NCBI GenBank assembly: GCA_025360645.1
Contig: JANYBT010000148.1
Span: 1-51,434, forward strand
Source of the DNA: Acidobacteriaceae bacterium
GTDB lineage: Bacteria > Acidobacteriota > Terriglobia > Terriglobales > Acidobacteriaceae
Direction of reading: 5' to 3'
Length of the DNA: 51,434 nt
A program made the translations under genes and the position numbers. Below are positions 7,780 to 15,347 of this stretch, in pieces. The notes beneath the pieces were generated by a model that had not been told where the DNA came from, did no database searches, and was given only the letters and a program-made list of their open reading frames with translations. The first letter of the stretch is position 1. Each line of letters starts with the position of its first letter.

Positions 7780-9246
7780 ATGAGCAGGATTTTGGTTGTT
7801 GAGAACGAGCTACATCTGAGCCGGACCCTGGTCAGCAACCTGACCCAGGTGCGGCACGAGGTTCACGAAGCTCGCGGGGTAGCGGAGGCAAATCGCATTC
7901 TGGCCGCCAGCACATTCGACGTAGTCTTTACCGCCCAGGACCTTCCCGACGGGGGCGGGCTGCAGGTTCTTGCCGCCACTCGCAATATCGACCCTACGAT
8001 TTCCGTAGTTTTCCTAACCGCGCATGGCAACCCGGAAAAAGCCACCGCCACCCTGAGGCAAGGGGCTTTCGACTCTCTGGCAAAGCCTTTTCAGCCGGGC
8101 TTGGTGCGAGTGGCAGCCGAACGCGCCGCCGAGCGGACCCGCTTGCTGCGTGAAAACAACTTTTTGAAAGGCACCGTTGAGCGGATCGCCGGCACTTCCG
8201 ATTTATGTGGCAAGAGCATGGCTATGCAAACCGTTCGGCAAGGGATCGCTCGCGTGGCTTCGACCTCAGCCACCGTCTTGATTAGTGGCGAGGCTGGGAC
8301 CGGCAAAGAGCGGGCAGCCCACGCCATTCACGAAAACAGCCAGCGTGCCAGCCGCCCCTTCGTCCCGGTGAACTGTGCCTCGTTGCCCGCGGATGTGTTG
8401 GAAAGAGAATTGTTTGGCTACGAGAGAAATTCATTTCCCGGCGCCGATCAGGGCCGCCCGGGCCGGCTCGAGACCGCCCACCAGGGTACTTTGTTCCTGG
8501 ATGAACTAGGCGAGATTTCTGCCACGGTCCAGAGCAAGTTGCTGAGCGTGTTAACCGAAGGCCAGGTCTTTCGGCTGGGATCGTCCAAGGCGCGCATGGT
8601 GGATGTACGGGTGATTGCCTCGACGCACACCAACCTGGCCCACCTGGTGAAGAGTGGCATTTTTCGAGAGGATCTTTACTACCGCCTGGCAGTGGTACCG
8701 TTGTACCTCGCTCCTTTGCGGGAACGGCGAGAGGATATTCCGGATCTGTGCAATCTGTTTTGCCGGCACATCGCCGAGGACCTGAGCCTGACTCGGCGCC
8801 GGCTCAGCCCCGGTGCGGTGAAGGTACTGCAGGAATACAACTTTCCCGGCAACGTGCGGGAGTTACGCAATTTGATTGAACGTGCCTTTCTGCTGTCAAG
8901 CGAATTGGAAATCGGGCCGGAGTGCTTCCCTTTGTTCAACCATTCGGCGGACAAGTCGGCTGCGGAGCATGAGAACCTTTCGAATGCAGCGATGGCTGGT
9001 CACTCTGGCAGCGTACCGAGCTTCAACCTTCCGCAATATCTGGAAAAGCTGGAGGCGAAATTAATCGCTTCCACCCTGGCCTCAACCAGCGGGGCGCAAG
9101 CCGAGGCGGCGCGAAGGATGGGAGTGTCGCGAAGTGTTCTGGCTTACAAACTGAAGAAATATGGGATTCGGCCAGAACTGGTTCCGGATGTGACACCCCA
9201 GCCGGGCGCGAAGGGATTCGAGCCGAGTGCGATCGGCTTGCACTAA
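7780..9246 (+). CDS. NtrC-family regulator with degenerate receiver and altered GAFTGA loop
   Basis: 488 aa with receiver (1-120), AAA+ ATPase (about 140-370) and Fis-type helix-turn-helix (about 435-465, EAARRMGVSRSVLAYKL). The ATPase core looks functional: Walker A GEAGTGKE at 170-177, Walker B TLFLDE at 237-242, and an arginine-rich FREDLYYRL segment. Two key positions are changed. The receiver phospho-site, which aligns to the Asp of the usual TDLxLPDG motif, is Ala52 in TAQDLPDG. The sigma-54 contact loop reads NSFPGA (217-222) in place of GAFTGA. So it is probably not controlled by phosphorylation and may not activate sigma-54 in the standard way. It has a good ribosome site (GAGGGGG) 8 nt before ATG, and no histidine kinase lies nearby. 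Confidence 0.88.
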   Translation: MSRILVVENELHLSRTLVSNLTQVRHEVHEARGVAEANRILAASTFDVVFTAQDLPDGGGLQVLAATRNIDPTISVVFLTAHGNPEKATATLRQGAFDSLAKPFQPGLVRVAAERAAERTRLLRENNFLKGTVERIAGTSDLCGKSMAMQTVRQGIARVASTSATVLISGEAGTGKERAAHAIHENSQRASRPFVPVNCASLPADVLERELFGYERNSFPGADQGRPGRLETAHQGTLFLDELGEISATVQSKLLSVLTEGQVFRLGSSKARMVDVRVIASTHTNLAHLVKSGIFREDLYYRLAVVPLYLAPLRERREDIPDLCNLFCRHIAEDLSLTRRRLSPGAVKVLQEYNFPGNVRELRNLIERAFLLSSELEIGPECFPLFNHSADKSAAEHENLSNAAMAGHSGSVPSFNLPQYLEKLEAKLIASTLASTSGAQAEAARRMGVSRSVLAYKLKKYGIRPELVPDVTPQPGAKGFEPSAIGLH

Positions 9247-9411
9247 CTCCGGGCAGTCGTGCCAAGAGTAATACCTATGCCAAGTAACAGAACAAGGCGT
9301 TGCAACACCGGGGTTTATACTTATCGTGGCCTTTTCTCCGAAAGCAGCAAAGAACGGGCCGCCTAGATTCAAGCTGGCACTTAGACAAGGCCAGCCGAAA
9401 GGAGTTTCGTC

Positions 9412-10041
9412 GTGACACATTTTGAAGATGTCCGGTGGCTGGACTTCGTGCGCGGAGTAATGCCCGAGGAAAACCGAACTGCTCTACAAAACCACTTGCG
9501 GTCGGAATGCAAGCCCTGCGGCTCAACTGTGCGACTGTTTGAAAAAGTGTATACCACGGCTCAAACAGAGGGCGCCAGCCAAGTTCCCGAAGCGGTGGAA
9601 CACCTGGCGACTGCGATTTTCGCCCAATATAACCGAAAATCGCTTCCGCCATTGCGCCGGATGTTGGCCAAGCTGATCTTCGATAGTTTCCATCAGCCAC
9701 TTCCGGCGGGCATGCGTTCGTATGGAAACATCACCCGGCAAGCTCTCTACGACGCCGGGGACTACAGCGTTGATTTGCGCATGGAGCAGGAACGCGGCTC
9801 GGTTTCCCCGGTTCTGGTTGGCCAGGTTGCCAGCCGCACCGATCCCAGCCAAGAGATGGCCTACCTACCGGTGGTGCTTATGTCGGGACGGCAGATTGTC
9901 AGCCGTACCGCCACCAACGGCTTCGGCGAATTTCAAATGGAATTCCGCTCCAAGAACTCACTCCGCGTCTGCGTGCCCATGGAGAAAACGGGCGAACAGA
10001 TCGAGGTGAATTTAAAAGATTGGCTCACCGTAAAGTGCTAG
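9412..10041 (+). CDS. Soluble zinc-finger-like protein with a beta-rich C-terminal domain
   Basis: 209 aa, no signal peptide and no membrane helix. The N-terminus has an HLRSECKPCG segment (about residues 27-36) that matches the H-x3-C-x2-C pattern of zf-HC2/anti-sigma zinc-binding domains, preceded by a helix (WLDFVRGVMPEENRTALQNH). The C-terminal half (about 135-205) reads like a small beta-sandwich of the carboxypeptidase-regulatory kind (SRTATNGFGEFQMEF). Start GTG 9412 is supported by AAAGGAG 7 nt upstream. Its place between the NtrC-like regulator and the subtilase, downstream of an ECF sigma gene, suggests a regulatory partner, perhaps a soluble anti-sigma. I do not recognise the full-length family, and the function is inferred only from the zinc-like motif and context. 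Confidence 0.65.
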   Translation: MTHFEDVRWLDFVRGVMPEENRTALQNHLRSECKPCGSTVRLFEKVYTTAQTEGASQVPEAVEHLATAIFAQYNRKSLPPLRRMLAKLIFDSFHQPLPAGMRSYGNITRQALYDAGDYSVDLRMEQERGSVSPVLVGQVASRTDPSQEMAYLPVVLMSGRQIVSRTATNGFGEFQMEFRSKNSLRVCVPMEKTGEQIEVNLKDWLTVKC

Positions 10042-10161
10042 CCGCTGCGCTCGGGACCAGCCCATTTTGCATTCTTGCATTTCTTGCTGAGCGCTTTGCC
10101 CGTCGCTCCAGTCCAGTCTCGTGATGTTCACAATCTTCTTCTCGAAGGTGGAGGTCTAGGT

Positions 10162-11976
10162 ATGAGCCGGAATCAGAATTGGTTCTCGTGGTTGCTACTC
10201 TCGCTGTTGTTCCTTGGATTGCCCGCGGCGGCGCAAACCCGCCTGATCCTGCGGCTGTCACCGCAGTCCTCTGTCAGTGAAGTCGCCCAGACCTACGGCC
10301 TCACGGTCGTCCATACCATCAGTAACTCCAGCCGCATATACGTCGTCATCGCCTCCCGCTCTGCCTCGCAACTCCAGCGCGAGTTCAATGGCGACGATCG
10401 GATTCTCGGCGTTGAACCCGATCAAAGGGCTACTCTTCCTGAGGTCGCGCAATCCACAGGGGCCATCCTCGACCAGTCCACTGGCGCTATTCTCGACCAA
10501 TCGACCGGAGCGATCTTAGATCAGTCCACCGGTGCCATCCTGGATCAATCGACTGGCGCCATTCTCGATCAGTCCACCGGAGCTATTCTCGACGACGCTA
10601 GCCGGAAGCAATTTGGGTCTGCGCGCGGCGTCCACCGCAATCAGTCCACCGGAGTGATCTTAGACCAGTCCACGGGAGCTATTCTGGACCAGTCCACGGG
10701 AGCTATTCTCGACGGCGCTACGCGGAAACAATTTGGGTCCGCGCGCGGCATCCACCGCAATCAGTCCACCGGAGCAATTCTCGACCAATCCACGGGAGCA
10801 ATTCTGGACCAATCGACTGGCGCGATTCTCGACCAATCGACCGGGGCGATCTTAGACCAGTCCACGGGAGCTATCCTCGACGGCGCTACGCGGAAACAAT
10901 TTGGGTCCGCGCGCGGCATCCACCGCAATCCGTCCACGGGAGCAATTCTCGATCAGTCCACCGGAGCCATTCTGGACCACGCGGCGGCCACCAGCTACTA
11001 CGGGGCACCGGTGCTGGGCTCTTATCTGTCGCAGACAGCAGTATCGAAGACCGGCATCGCGGAAACCCAAACCACGTTCCGCGCGACTGGCGGACGCACG
11101 GTCGCAGTGATTGACACCGGAATCGACCCCCGTCACCCTGCTTTGCAAAACCAGTTGGTGGCGGGCTACGACTTCGTCCACAACCGGGCAGGCGCCAGCG
11201 AGTGGGGCGACCTGAACAGCGCCAACCGGCAAGCGTTGGAGGGTTCTTCGTCAGTGATCAGCTCGAAGAACACGCTGGCCCGAATCGATCAGTCCACCGG
11301 CGCGATCCTGGATTCGGCGACCGCATCGAAGCTCCAGATCCAGAGTCTGCCCAAAGCCTTCGGCCACGGAACCATGGTGGCGGGGATTGTTCACCTGACA
11401 GCGCCCCAAGCCCACATCATGGCCCTGAAGGCCTTCGACGGCGATGGGAATGGCAAATTGTCAGACGTGCTGCGAGCCATCTACTACGCGGCGGATCATG
11501 GAGTGCAAGTCATCGCGCTTAATGTGAACCTGCTGGGATGGTCCAAAGAGTTGACCAGCGCGGTGCAGTATGCACAAGCGAAGAACGTGATGATCGTTGC
11601 AGCAGCCGGCAACTCGGGCACTCGAAAGTTGACCCAAGCCGCGAGTCTGCCCAAGGTGCTGGCAGTGGCATCGACTTCGAATGCCGACCGGCAAAGCCAG
11701 TCCACCAGCTACGGCCGGAATGTATTCGTAGCCGCCCCCGGAGAACGAGTAGTGACGACCTATCCGGGACACAACTACGCCTTGGCGAACGGCACTTCTT
11801 TTAGCTCGTCGTTCGTTGCCGGTGCGGCCGCAGTGCTCACGCAACTGAAGGCCTCCGCCGATGCGGACGAGGCGCGTACTGCGCTCTCGCACGCCGAAAA
11901 ACTTGGCAACCCCAACTTGGGCAACGGACGTCTGGACCTTTACCGGGCGGCCCAGAGCATGGGCGACGTGAACTAG
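10162..11976 (+). CDS. Secreted S8 subtilase with tandem QSTGAILD octapeptide repeats
   Basis: 604 aa. ATG 10162 follows a GGTGGAGG ribosome site and opens a signal peptide (residues 1-24, cut likely after PAAA). Residues 26-95 resemble a subtilisin propeptide. Residues 97-272 are a repeat tract: blocks of 6, 3, 5 and 2 copies of QSTGAILD, separated by three 16-residue spacers of the type GATRKQFGSARGIHRN. The catalytic domain follows with Asp318 (VIDTGID), His402 (FGHGTMVAGI) and Ser546 (NGTSFSSSF), so it should be active. A seventeenth lone copy sits at 377-384, between the Asp and His motifs. The repeats lie where propeptide processing occurs. Synonymous codons vary freely between copies while residues hold, so the peptide itself is under selection. 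The role of the repeats is unknown to me. Confidence 0.92.
   Translation: MSRNQNWFSWLLLSLLFLGLPAAAQTRLILRLSPQSSVSEVAQTYGLTVVHTISNSSRIYVVIASRSASQLQREFNGDDRILGVEPDQRATLPEVAQSTGAILDQSTGAILDQSTGAILDQSTGAILDQSTGAILDQSTGAILDDASRKQFGSARGVHRNQSTGVILDQSTGAILDQSTGAILDGATRKQFGSARGIHRNQSTGAILDQSTGAILDQSTGAILDQSTGAILDQSTGAILDGATRKQFGSARGIHRNPSTGAILDQSTGAILDHAAATSYYGAPVLGSYLSQTAVSKTGIAETQTTFRATGGRTVAVIDTGIDPRHPALQNQLVAGYDFVHNRAGASEWGDLNSANRQALEGSSSVISSKNTLARIDQSTGAILDSATASKLQIQSLPKAFGHGTMVAGIVHLTAPQAHIMALKAFDGDGNGKLSDVLRAIYYAADHGVQVIALNVNLLGWSKELTSAVQYAQAKNVMIVAAAGNSGTRKLTQAASLPKVLAVASTSNADRQSQSTSYGRNVFVAAPGERVVTTYPGHNYALANGTSFSSSFVAGAAAVLTQLKASADADEARTALSHAEKLGNPNLGNGRLDLYRAAQSMGDVN
10450..10977 (+). repeat. 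24-bp coding repeat array (16 octapeptide units in four blocks)
   Basis: In-frame array inside the subtilase gene. Blocks: 10450-10593 (6 units), 10642-10713 (3), 10762-10881 (5) and 10930-10977 (2). They are separated by three 48-bp spacers. One unit is QSTGVILD and one PSTGAILD; all others are identical in protein. At DNA level units differ at many third positions. Spacers 2 and 3 (10714-10761 and 10882-10929) are identical in DNA, showing a recent segmental duplication. One further unit lies apart at 11290-11313. Confidence 0.95.
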
Positions 11977-12016
11977 CGCTTTCCCCATTGATTTCGGGCT
12001 CGCATGCCGCGATTCC

Positions 12017-12050
12017 CGGCGGGTGGTGATCTACCACCCGCCGTTTTTCT
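12017..12050 (+). terminator. Rho-independent terminator after the subtilase gene
   Basis: A perfect 11-bp stem (CGGCGGGTGGT at 12017-12027, ACCACCCGCCG at 12033-12043) with a 5-nt loop is followed by TTTTTCTT. It ends the run of genes from the permeases to the subtilase and isolates lpxD. Confidence 0.9.
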
Positions 12051-12151
12051 TGCAAAATCCTCTGAGCGCTCACTCACCGCAACATTCCCCCGTCGCGAGC
12101 GTACATTCTCTTTTACAATCACCCTCGGACCCACGCGCACAGGATAATTCC

Positions 12152-13150
12152 ATGAAACTTGCAGAAATCGCCTCCGCTCTAGGGGCACGCCTCGAAAACG
12201 GACCGCCAGACTTGGAAATTAACGGCGTGGCCGGGATCGAAGACTCCAACCCGGGCCAGATTACGTTTGTGGCCAATCCGAAGTATGCTGCGTCGGCGAA
12301 AACCACCAGGGCCTCCGCAGTCATTGTGGCGGAAGACTTTCCGGCGATCACGACCGCCACGTTGCGCTCGCGGAACCCTTATCTTGCTTTCGCGCGTGCC
12401 ATTGAACTGTTCTACCAGCCGCCGCGCTACCAGCCGGGGATTCATCCCACGGCAGTGATCCATCCTTCGGTACGGATGGGAAGCGGTGCGCACGTCGGGC
12501 CCTACGTATGCATTGACGAGGACGTGGAGATTGGGAACCGCGCAGTATTGCTCGCCCATACCGTCGTCTATCGAGGGGCCAGGATTGGCGACGACTTCTT
12601 CGCCCATGCTCACGCTGTGGTGCGCGAATTTTGCCGGCTCGGCAACAAGGTGGTGTTGCAGAACGGAGCAGTGATTGGTGGCGACGGATTTGGGTTCGCC
12701 AAAGACGACGCGGGATGCTGGTACAAGATTGTGCAATCGGGGATTGCGGTGCTCGAAGACGACGTGGAAGTGCAGGCCAACACCTGTGTGGACCGCGCCA
12801 GCATCGGCGAAACCCGCATCGGGCTGGGGACGAAGATTGACAACCTGACCCACGTTGGCCATGGGTGCAAGATTGGAGCCAACACACTCTTGTGCGCACA
12901 GGTGGGGCTGGCAGGGTCCACCGAGGTGGGAAACAATGCCATACTGGCCGGCCAAGTGGGTGTCGCCGGACACTGCAAAATCGGCGACGGAGCAATGATC
13001 ACGGCACAAAGCGGCATCCCCGGGGACGTTGCCGGAGGGGCAACGGTTAGCGGTTCCCCAGCGATTGACCACCGCATCTGGCTCAAGAACGCTGCCATCA
13101 TGCCAAAGTTGCCGGAGTTGGCGCGCGCGGTCAGGAAGATGGCACGTTAG
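12152..13150 (+). CDS. lpxD: UDP-3-O-acylglucosamine N-acyltransferase LpxD
   Basis: Adds the second 3-hydroxyacyl chain in lipid A synthesis, in the cytoplasm. 332 aa, close to the normal length. An N-terminal uridine-binding domain (about 1-95, with ITFVANPKY) is followed by a left-handed beta-helix of hexapeptide repeats (IHPTAVIHPSVRMG, then GDGFGFAKDD and HVGHGCKIGANTLLCAQVG). The catalytic His is expected in the THVGHG motif. ATG 12152 was chosen because it starts the conserved MKLAEIASALGA block and has AGGA upstream; a TACAAT at 12115-12120 could be its -10 box. It stands alone, not in an lpx cluster. Its stop overlaps the stop of convergent plsC by 2 nt. Confidence 0.93.
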   Translation: MKLAEIASALGARLENGPPDLEINGVAGIEDSNPGQITFVANPKYAASAKTTRASAVIVAEDFPAITTATLRSRNPYLAFARAIELFYQPPRYQPGIHPTAVIHPSVRMGSGAHVGPYVCIDEDVEIGNRAVLLAHTVVYRGARIGDDFFAHAHAVVREFCRLGNKVVLQNGAVIGGDGFGFAKDDAGCWYKIVQSGIAVLEDDVEVQANTCVDRASIGETRIGLGTKIDNLTHVGHGCKIGANTLLCAQVGLAGSTEVGNNAILAGQVGVAGHCKIGDGAMITAQSGIPGDVAGGATVSGSPAIDHRIWLKNAAIMPKLPELARAVRKMAR

Positions 13151-13881
13151 CTTTTGGCGAGCGGGCTGCCGGCCTCGGCGCGATACGGCTCGGGCAGCGC
13201 GCCATTGATCAGCGACCACACCCGCGCCATCAATGCGTCCCGGTCGGCAAACTCAGTCGGCGGAATCGGCGGATGGAAGATGACCTTCACTTTGCCGGGC
13301 CGAATGGCGAATCTTCCCTTCGGCATGGCGTCATGCGTTCCGACAATTGTGACCGGCACGATGGGCACTCCACATTCTTCCGCCAAATAAAACGGGCCTT
13401 TTTTAAAGGGCAGCAATTTGCCGTCGCTGGAGCGTTTGCCCTCGACAAAGATGGTCATGCTGATTCCGGCTTTGACTACATCCACCGCCGCTCGCACCGC
13501 TGCAATACCGGCGTCGCGATTCGAACGGTCCACGGGCACCAGCGAACCGAGCCTCATGGTCTTGCCAAGAATCGGAATCCGAAATAAAGCCTTTTTCACC
13601 ATCACCGAGGTGCGCACCGGAAGCTCGGGGACCAGCAATGGGGGGTCGAGATTGGAGGTGTGATTCGACATGAAAATGAAAGTTTGCGAAGGATCGAGTT
13701 GCTCCCGGCCGATTACTTCCACTCGGACGCCAGTCAGCCATACGCCATTGCGAGCGCCCCACGTAACCATGCGGTACAGCAAGCTGACATCGCCAGAGAG
13801 GAAGGTCCACGGAAATCCGACCAAGGCGGCGAACGGCATGGTGACCGCCCAGAACAAGACCATCAATAGGGCACGAATCAC
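13147..13881 (-). CDS. plsC: 1-acylglycerol-3-phosphate acyltransferase (PlsC family)
   Basis: Makes phosphatidic acid from lysophosphatidic acid at the inner membrane. 244 aa with an N-terminal hydrophobic segment, the catalytic HX4D motif in NHTSNLDPP (about residues 73-81), and the glycerol-phosphate-binding EGKRSSDGKLLPFKKG segment near 147-162, a variant of the usual EGTRS. Last gene of the long minus-strand operon. Its start overlaps the end of mpl by 4 nt (ATGA), so they are translationally coupled. The acyl-chain source cannot be told from sequence, and other lysophospholipid acyltransferases of the family share the same motifs. Confidence 0.88.
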   Translation of the reverse strand: MIRALLMVLFWAVTMPFAALVGFPWTFLSGDVSLLYRMVTWGARNGVWLTGVRVEVIGREQLDPSQTFIFMSNHTSNLDPPLLVPELPVRTSVMVKKALFRIPILGKTMRLGSLVPVDRSNRDAGIAAVRAAVDVVKAGISMTIFVEGKRSSDGKLLPFKKGPFYLAEECGVPIVPVTIVGTHDAMPKGRFAIRPGKVKVIFHPPIPPTEFADRDALMARVWSLINGALPEPYRAEAGSPLAKS

Positions 13882-15314
13882 GACTGAACCTCGGCGGGAG
13901 ACTCTTTCGCAACGGCTTGGAGACGCACCGGCAGCTTGTCATAGATTCCACCAAACGCGCCATTCGAGAAAATAGCGATGACGTCTTTGGGACGGGCCTC
14001 GCGAGCGAGAATGTCCACGATGGCGTCCGCATCCGCAGCGATGCGCGCCGGTTTGCCCGCATGCTGAATAGCAGCGATCACACGATTTAGATCCAGCCGC
14101 TCGGCTTCAGGAATGGCCTCCGCCTTGAAGACATTGGCTACGATAATCCGATCTGCATTCGCCAGACTGTGGGCCAGCTGATCTTGCAAGACGCTGCGCC
14201 GCAAAGTATTCGAACGAGGCTCGAGAATGGCCCACAGACGCCGGCCGGGATAGCGGGCCCGCAGTGCTGCGATGGTTTGGCGAATCGCCGTGGGATGGTG
14301 AGCGAAGTCATCAATCACGGTGATGCCATTCACTTCCGCTCTCACTTCCAGCCTGCGCTTGACGCTCTGAAAACTTTGCAAGGCGGTGGCAATGTCGACC
14401 GGCGAAATGCCGTATCCCTCCGCTAGGGCTGCCGCTGCTGTGGCATTCCACACGTTGTATTCGCCGCCAAGGGGGAATTCGAAGTCCGCCCAATGCTCAC
14501 CATGACGCAACACTGACCAACTGGTTTGCTCCGTCCCCAAATGCAAATTCACCACCTGCCACGCGCTGCCCGCCGCTGAGCCGTAGCGCTCGACACGGCA
14601 GAGGGCGCTGCTCAACACGCGGTCGATGGAGTCGTCGGCATCAAACGCCAGGACTCTTCCGCGACGTGGGACGAGATTGAGCAAGCGGCGAAATGCCAAC
14701 TCCACCGCGTCGAGATCCCGGTAGATGTCCGCATGGTCAAATTCCACCGAGGTAAGAATCAGCGAGTCGGGGAAGTAGTGCAAGAACTTCGGACCTTTGT
14801 CGAAGAAAGCGCTATCGTATTCATCGCCCTCAAGAATGAAACACTCGCTGTCTTGCAGGAGGAAGCTGCTTCTGAAATTCTCGGCGATGCCGCCCACCAG
14901 GAACGACGGATGCTTCCCAGCAGATTGAAAGATCCAGGCCAGCATGGATGTAGTGGTGGTCTTGCCGTGGGTGCCAGCCACGACCAGGATTTCTTTGCCG
15001 CGCAGAAATTCTTCGTGCAAGATTTGTGGCAGGGAGCAGAACGGGATGCGCTCGTCGAGTACGTGCTCGAGTTCCACATTGCCCCGCGAAATCACGTTCC
15101 CAACCACCACCAGGTCGGGCCTGGGCGCGAGATTGACCTCGGAGAAAGGTTGGGTAACGGGAATACCGATGGATTCCAGGAAAGTCGACATGGGGGGGTA
15201 CACGGCGGCGTCTGATCCGGTGACGCGGAACCCGCGCTGCTTGAGCATTCCCGCGAGCGAGGCCATGGCCGTGCCGCAGATGCCGATGAGATGGATGTGT
15301 TTTTGCGCTGACAT
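13878..15314 (-). CDS. mpl: UDP-N-acetylmuramate:L-alanyl-gamma-D-glutamyl-meso-DAP ligase Mpl
   Basis: Murein recycling ligase that joins the recovered tripeptide L-Ala-gamma-D-Glu-meso-DAP to UDP-MurNAc, bypassing MurC-D-E. 478 aa with the Mur-ligase three-domain layout: N-terminal UDP-binding motif HLIGICGTAMASLAGML, the ATP P-loop AGTHGKTTTTSML near residue 110, the central EGDEYDSAFFD segment near 165, and the C-terminal HHPTAIRQT and EPRSNTLRRSV motifs, which favour Mpl over MurC. Its partners dapF and ldcA lie just upstream in the same operon, supporting the recycling role. A TATACT on the minus strand at 15337-15342 could be an internal promoter. Confidence 0.92.
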   Translation of the reverse strand: MSAQKHIHLIGICGTAMASLAGMLKQRGFRVTGSDAAVYPPMSTFLESIGIPVTQPFSEVNLAPRPDLVVVGNVISRGNVELEHVLDERIPFCSLPQILHEEFLRGKEILVVAGTHGKTTTTSMLAWIFQSAGKHPSFLVGGIAENFRSSFLLQDSECFILEGDEYDSAFFDKGPKFLHYFPDSLILTSVEFDHADIYRDLDAVELAFRRLLNLVPRRGRVLAFDADDSIDRVLSSALCRVERYGSAAGSAWQVVNLHLGTEQTSWSVLRHGEHWADFEFPLGGEYNVWNATAAAALAEGYGISPVDIATALQSFQSVKRRLEVRAEVNGITVIDDFAHHPTAIRQTIAALRARYPGRRLWAILEPRSNTLRRSVLQDQLAHSLANADRIIVANVFKAEAIPEAERLDLNRVIAAIQHAGKPARIAADADAIVDILAREARPKDVIAIFSNGAFGGIYDKLPVRLQAVAKESPAEVQS

Positions 15315-15347
15315 GAATTTCGAAGTCCGCCGGGACAGTATAATTTT

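Noticed and set aside
10450-10977. CRISPR-like array of 24-bp units
   Set aside because: Units are contiguous without unique spacers, in frame inside a subtilase gene, and vary at third codon positions; it is a coding repeat.
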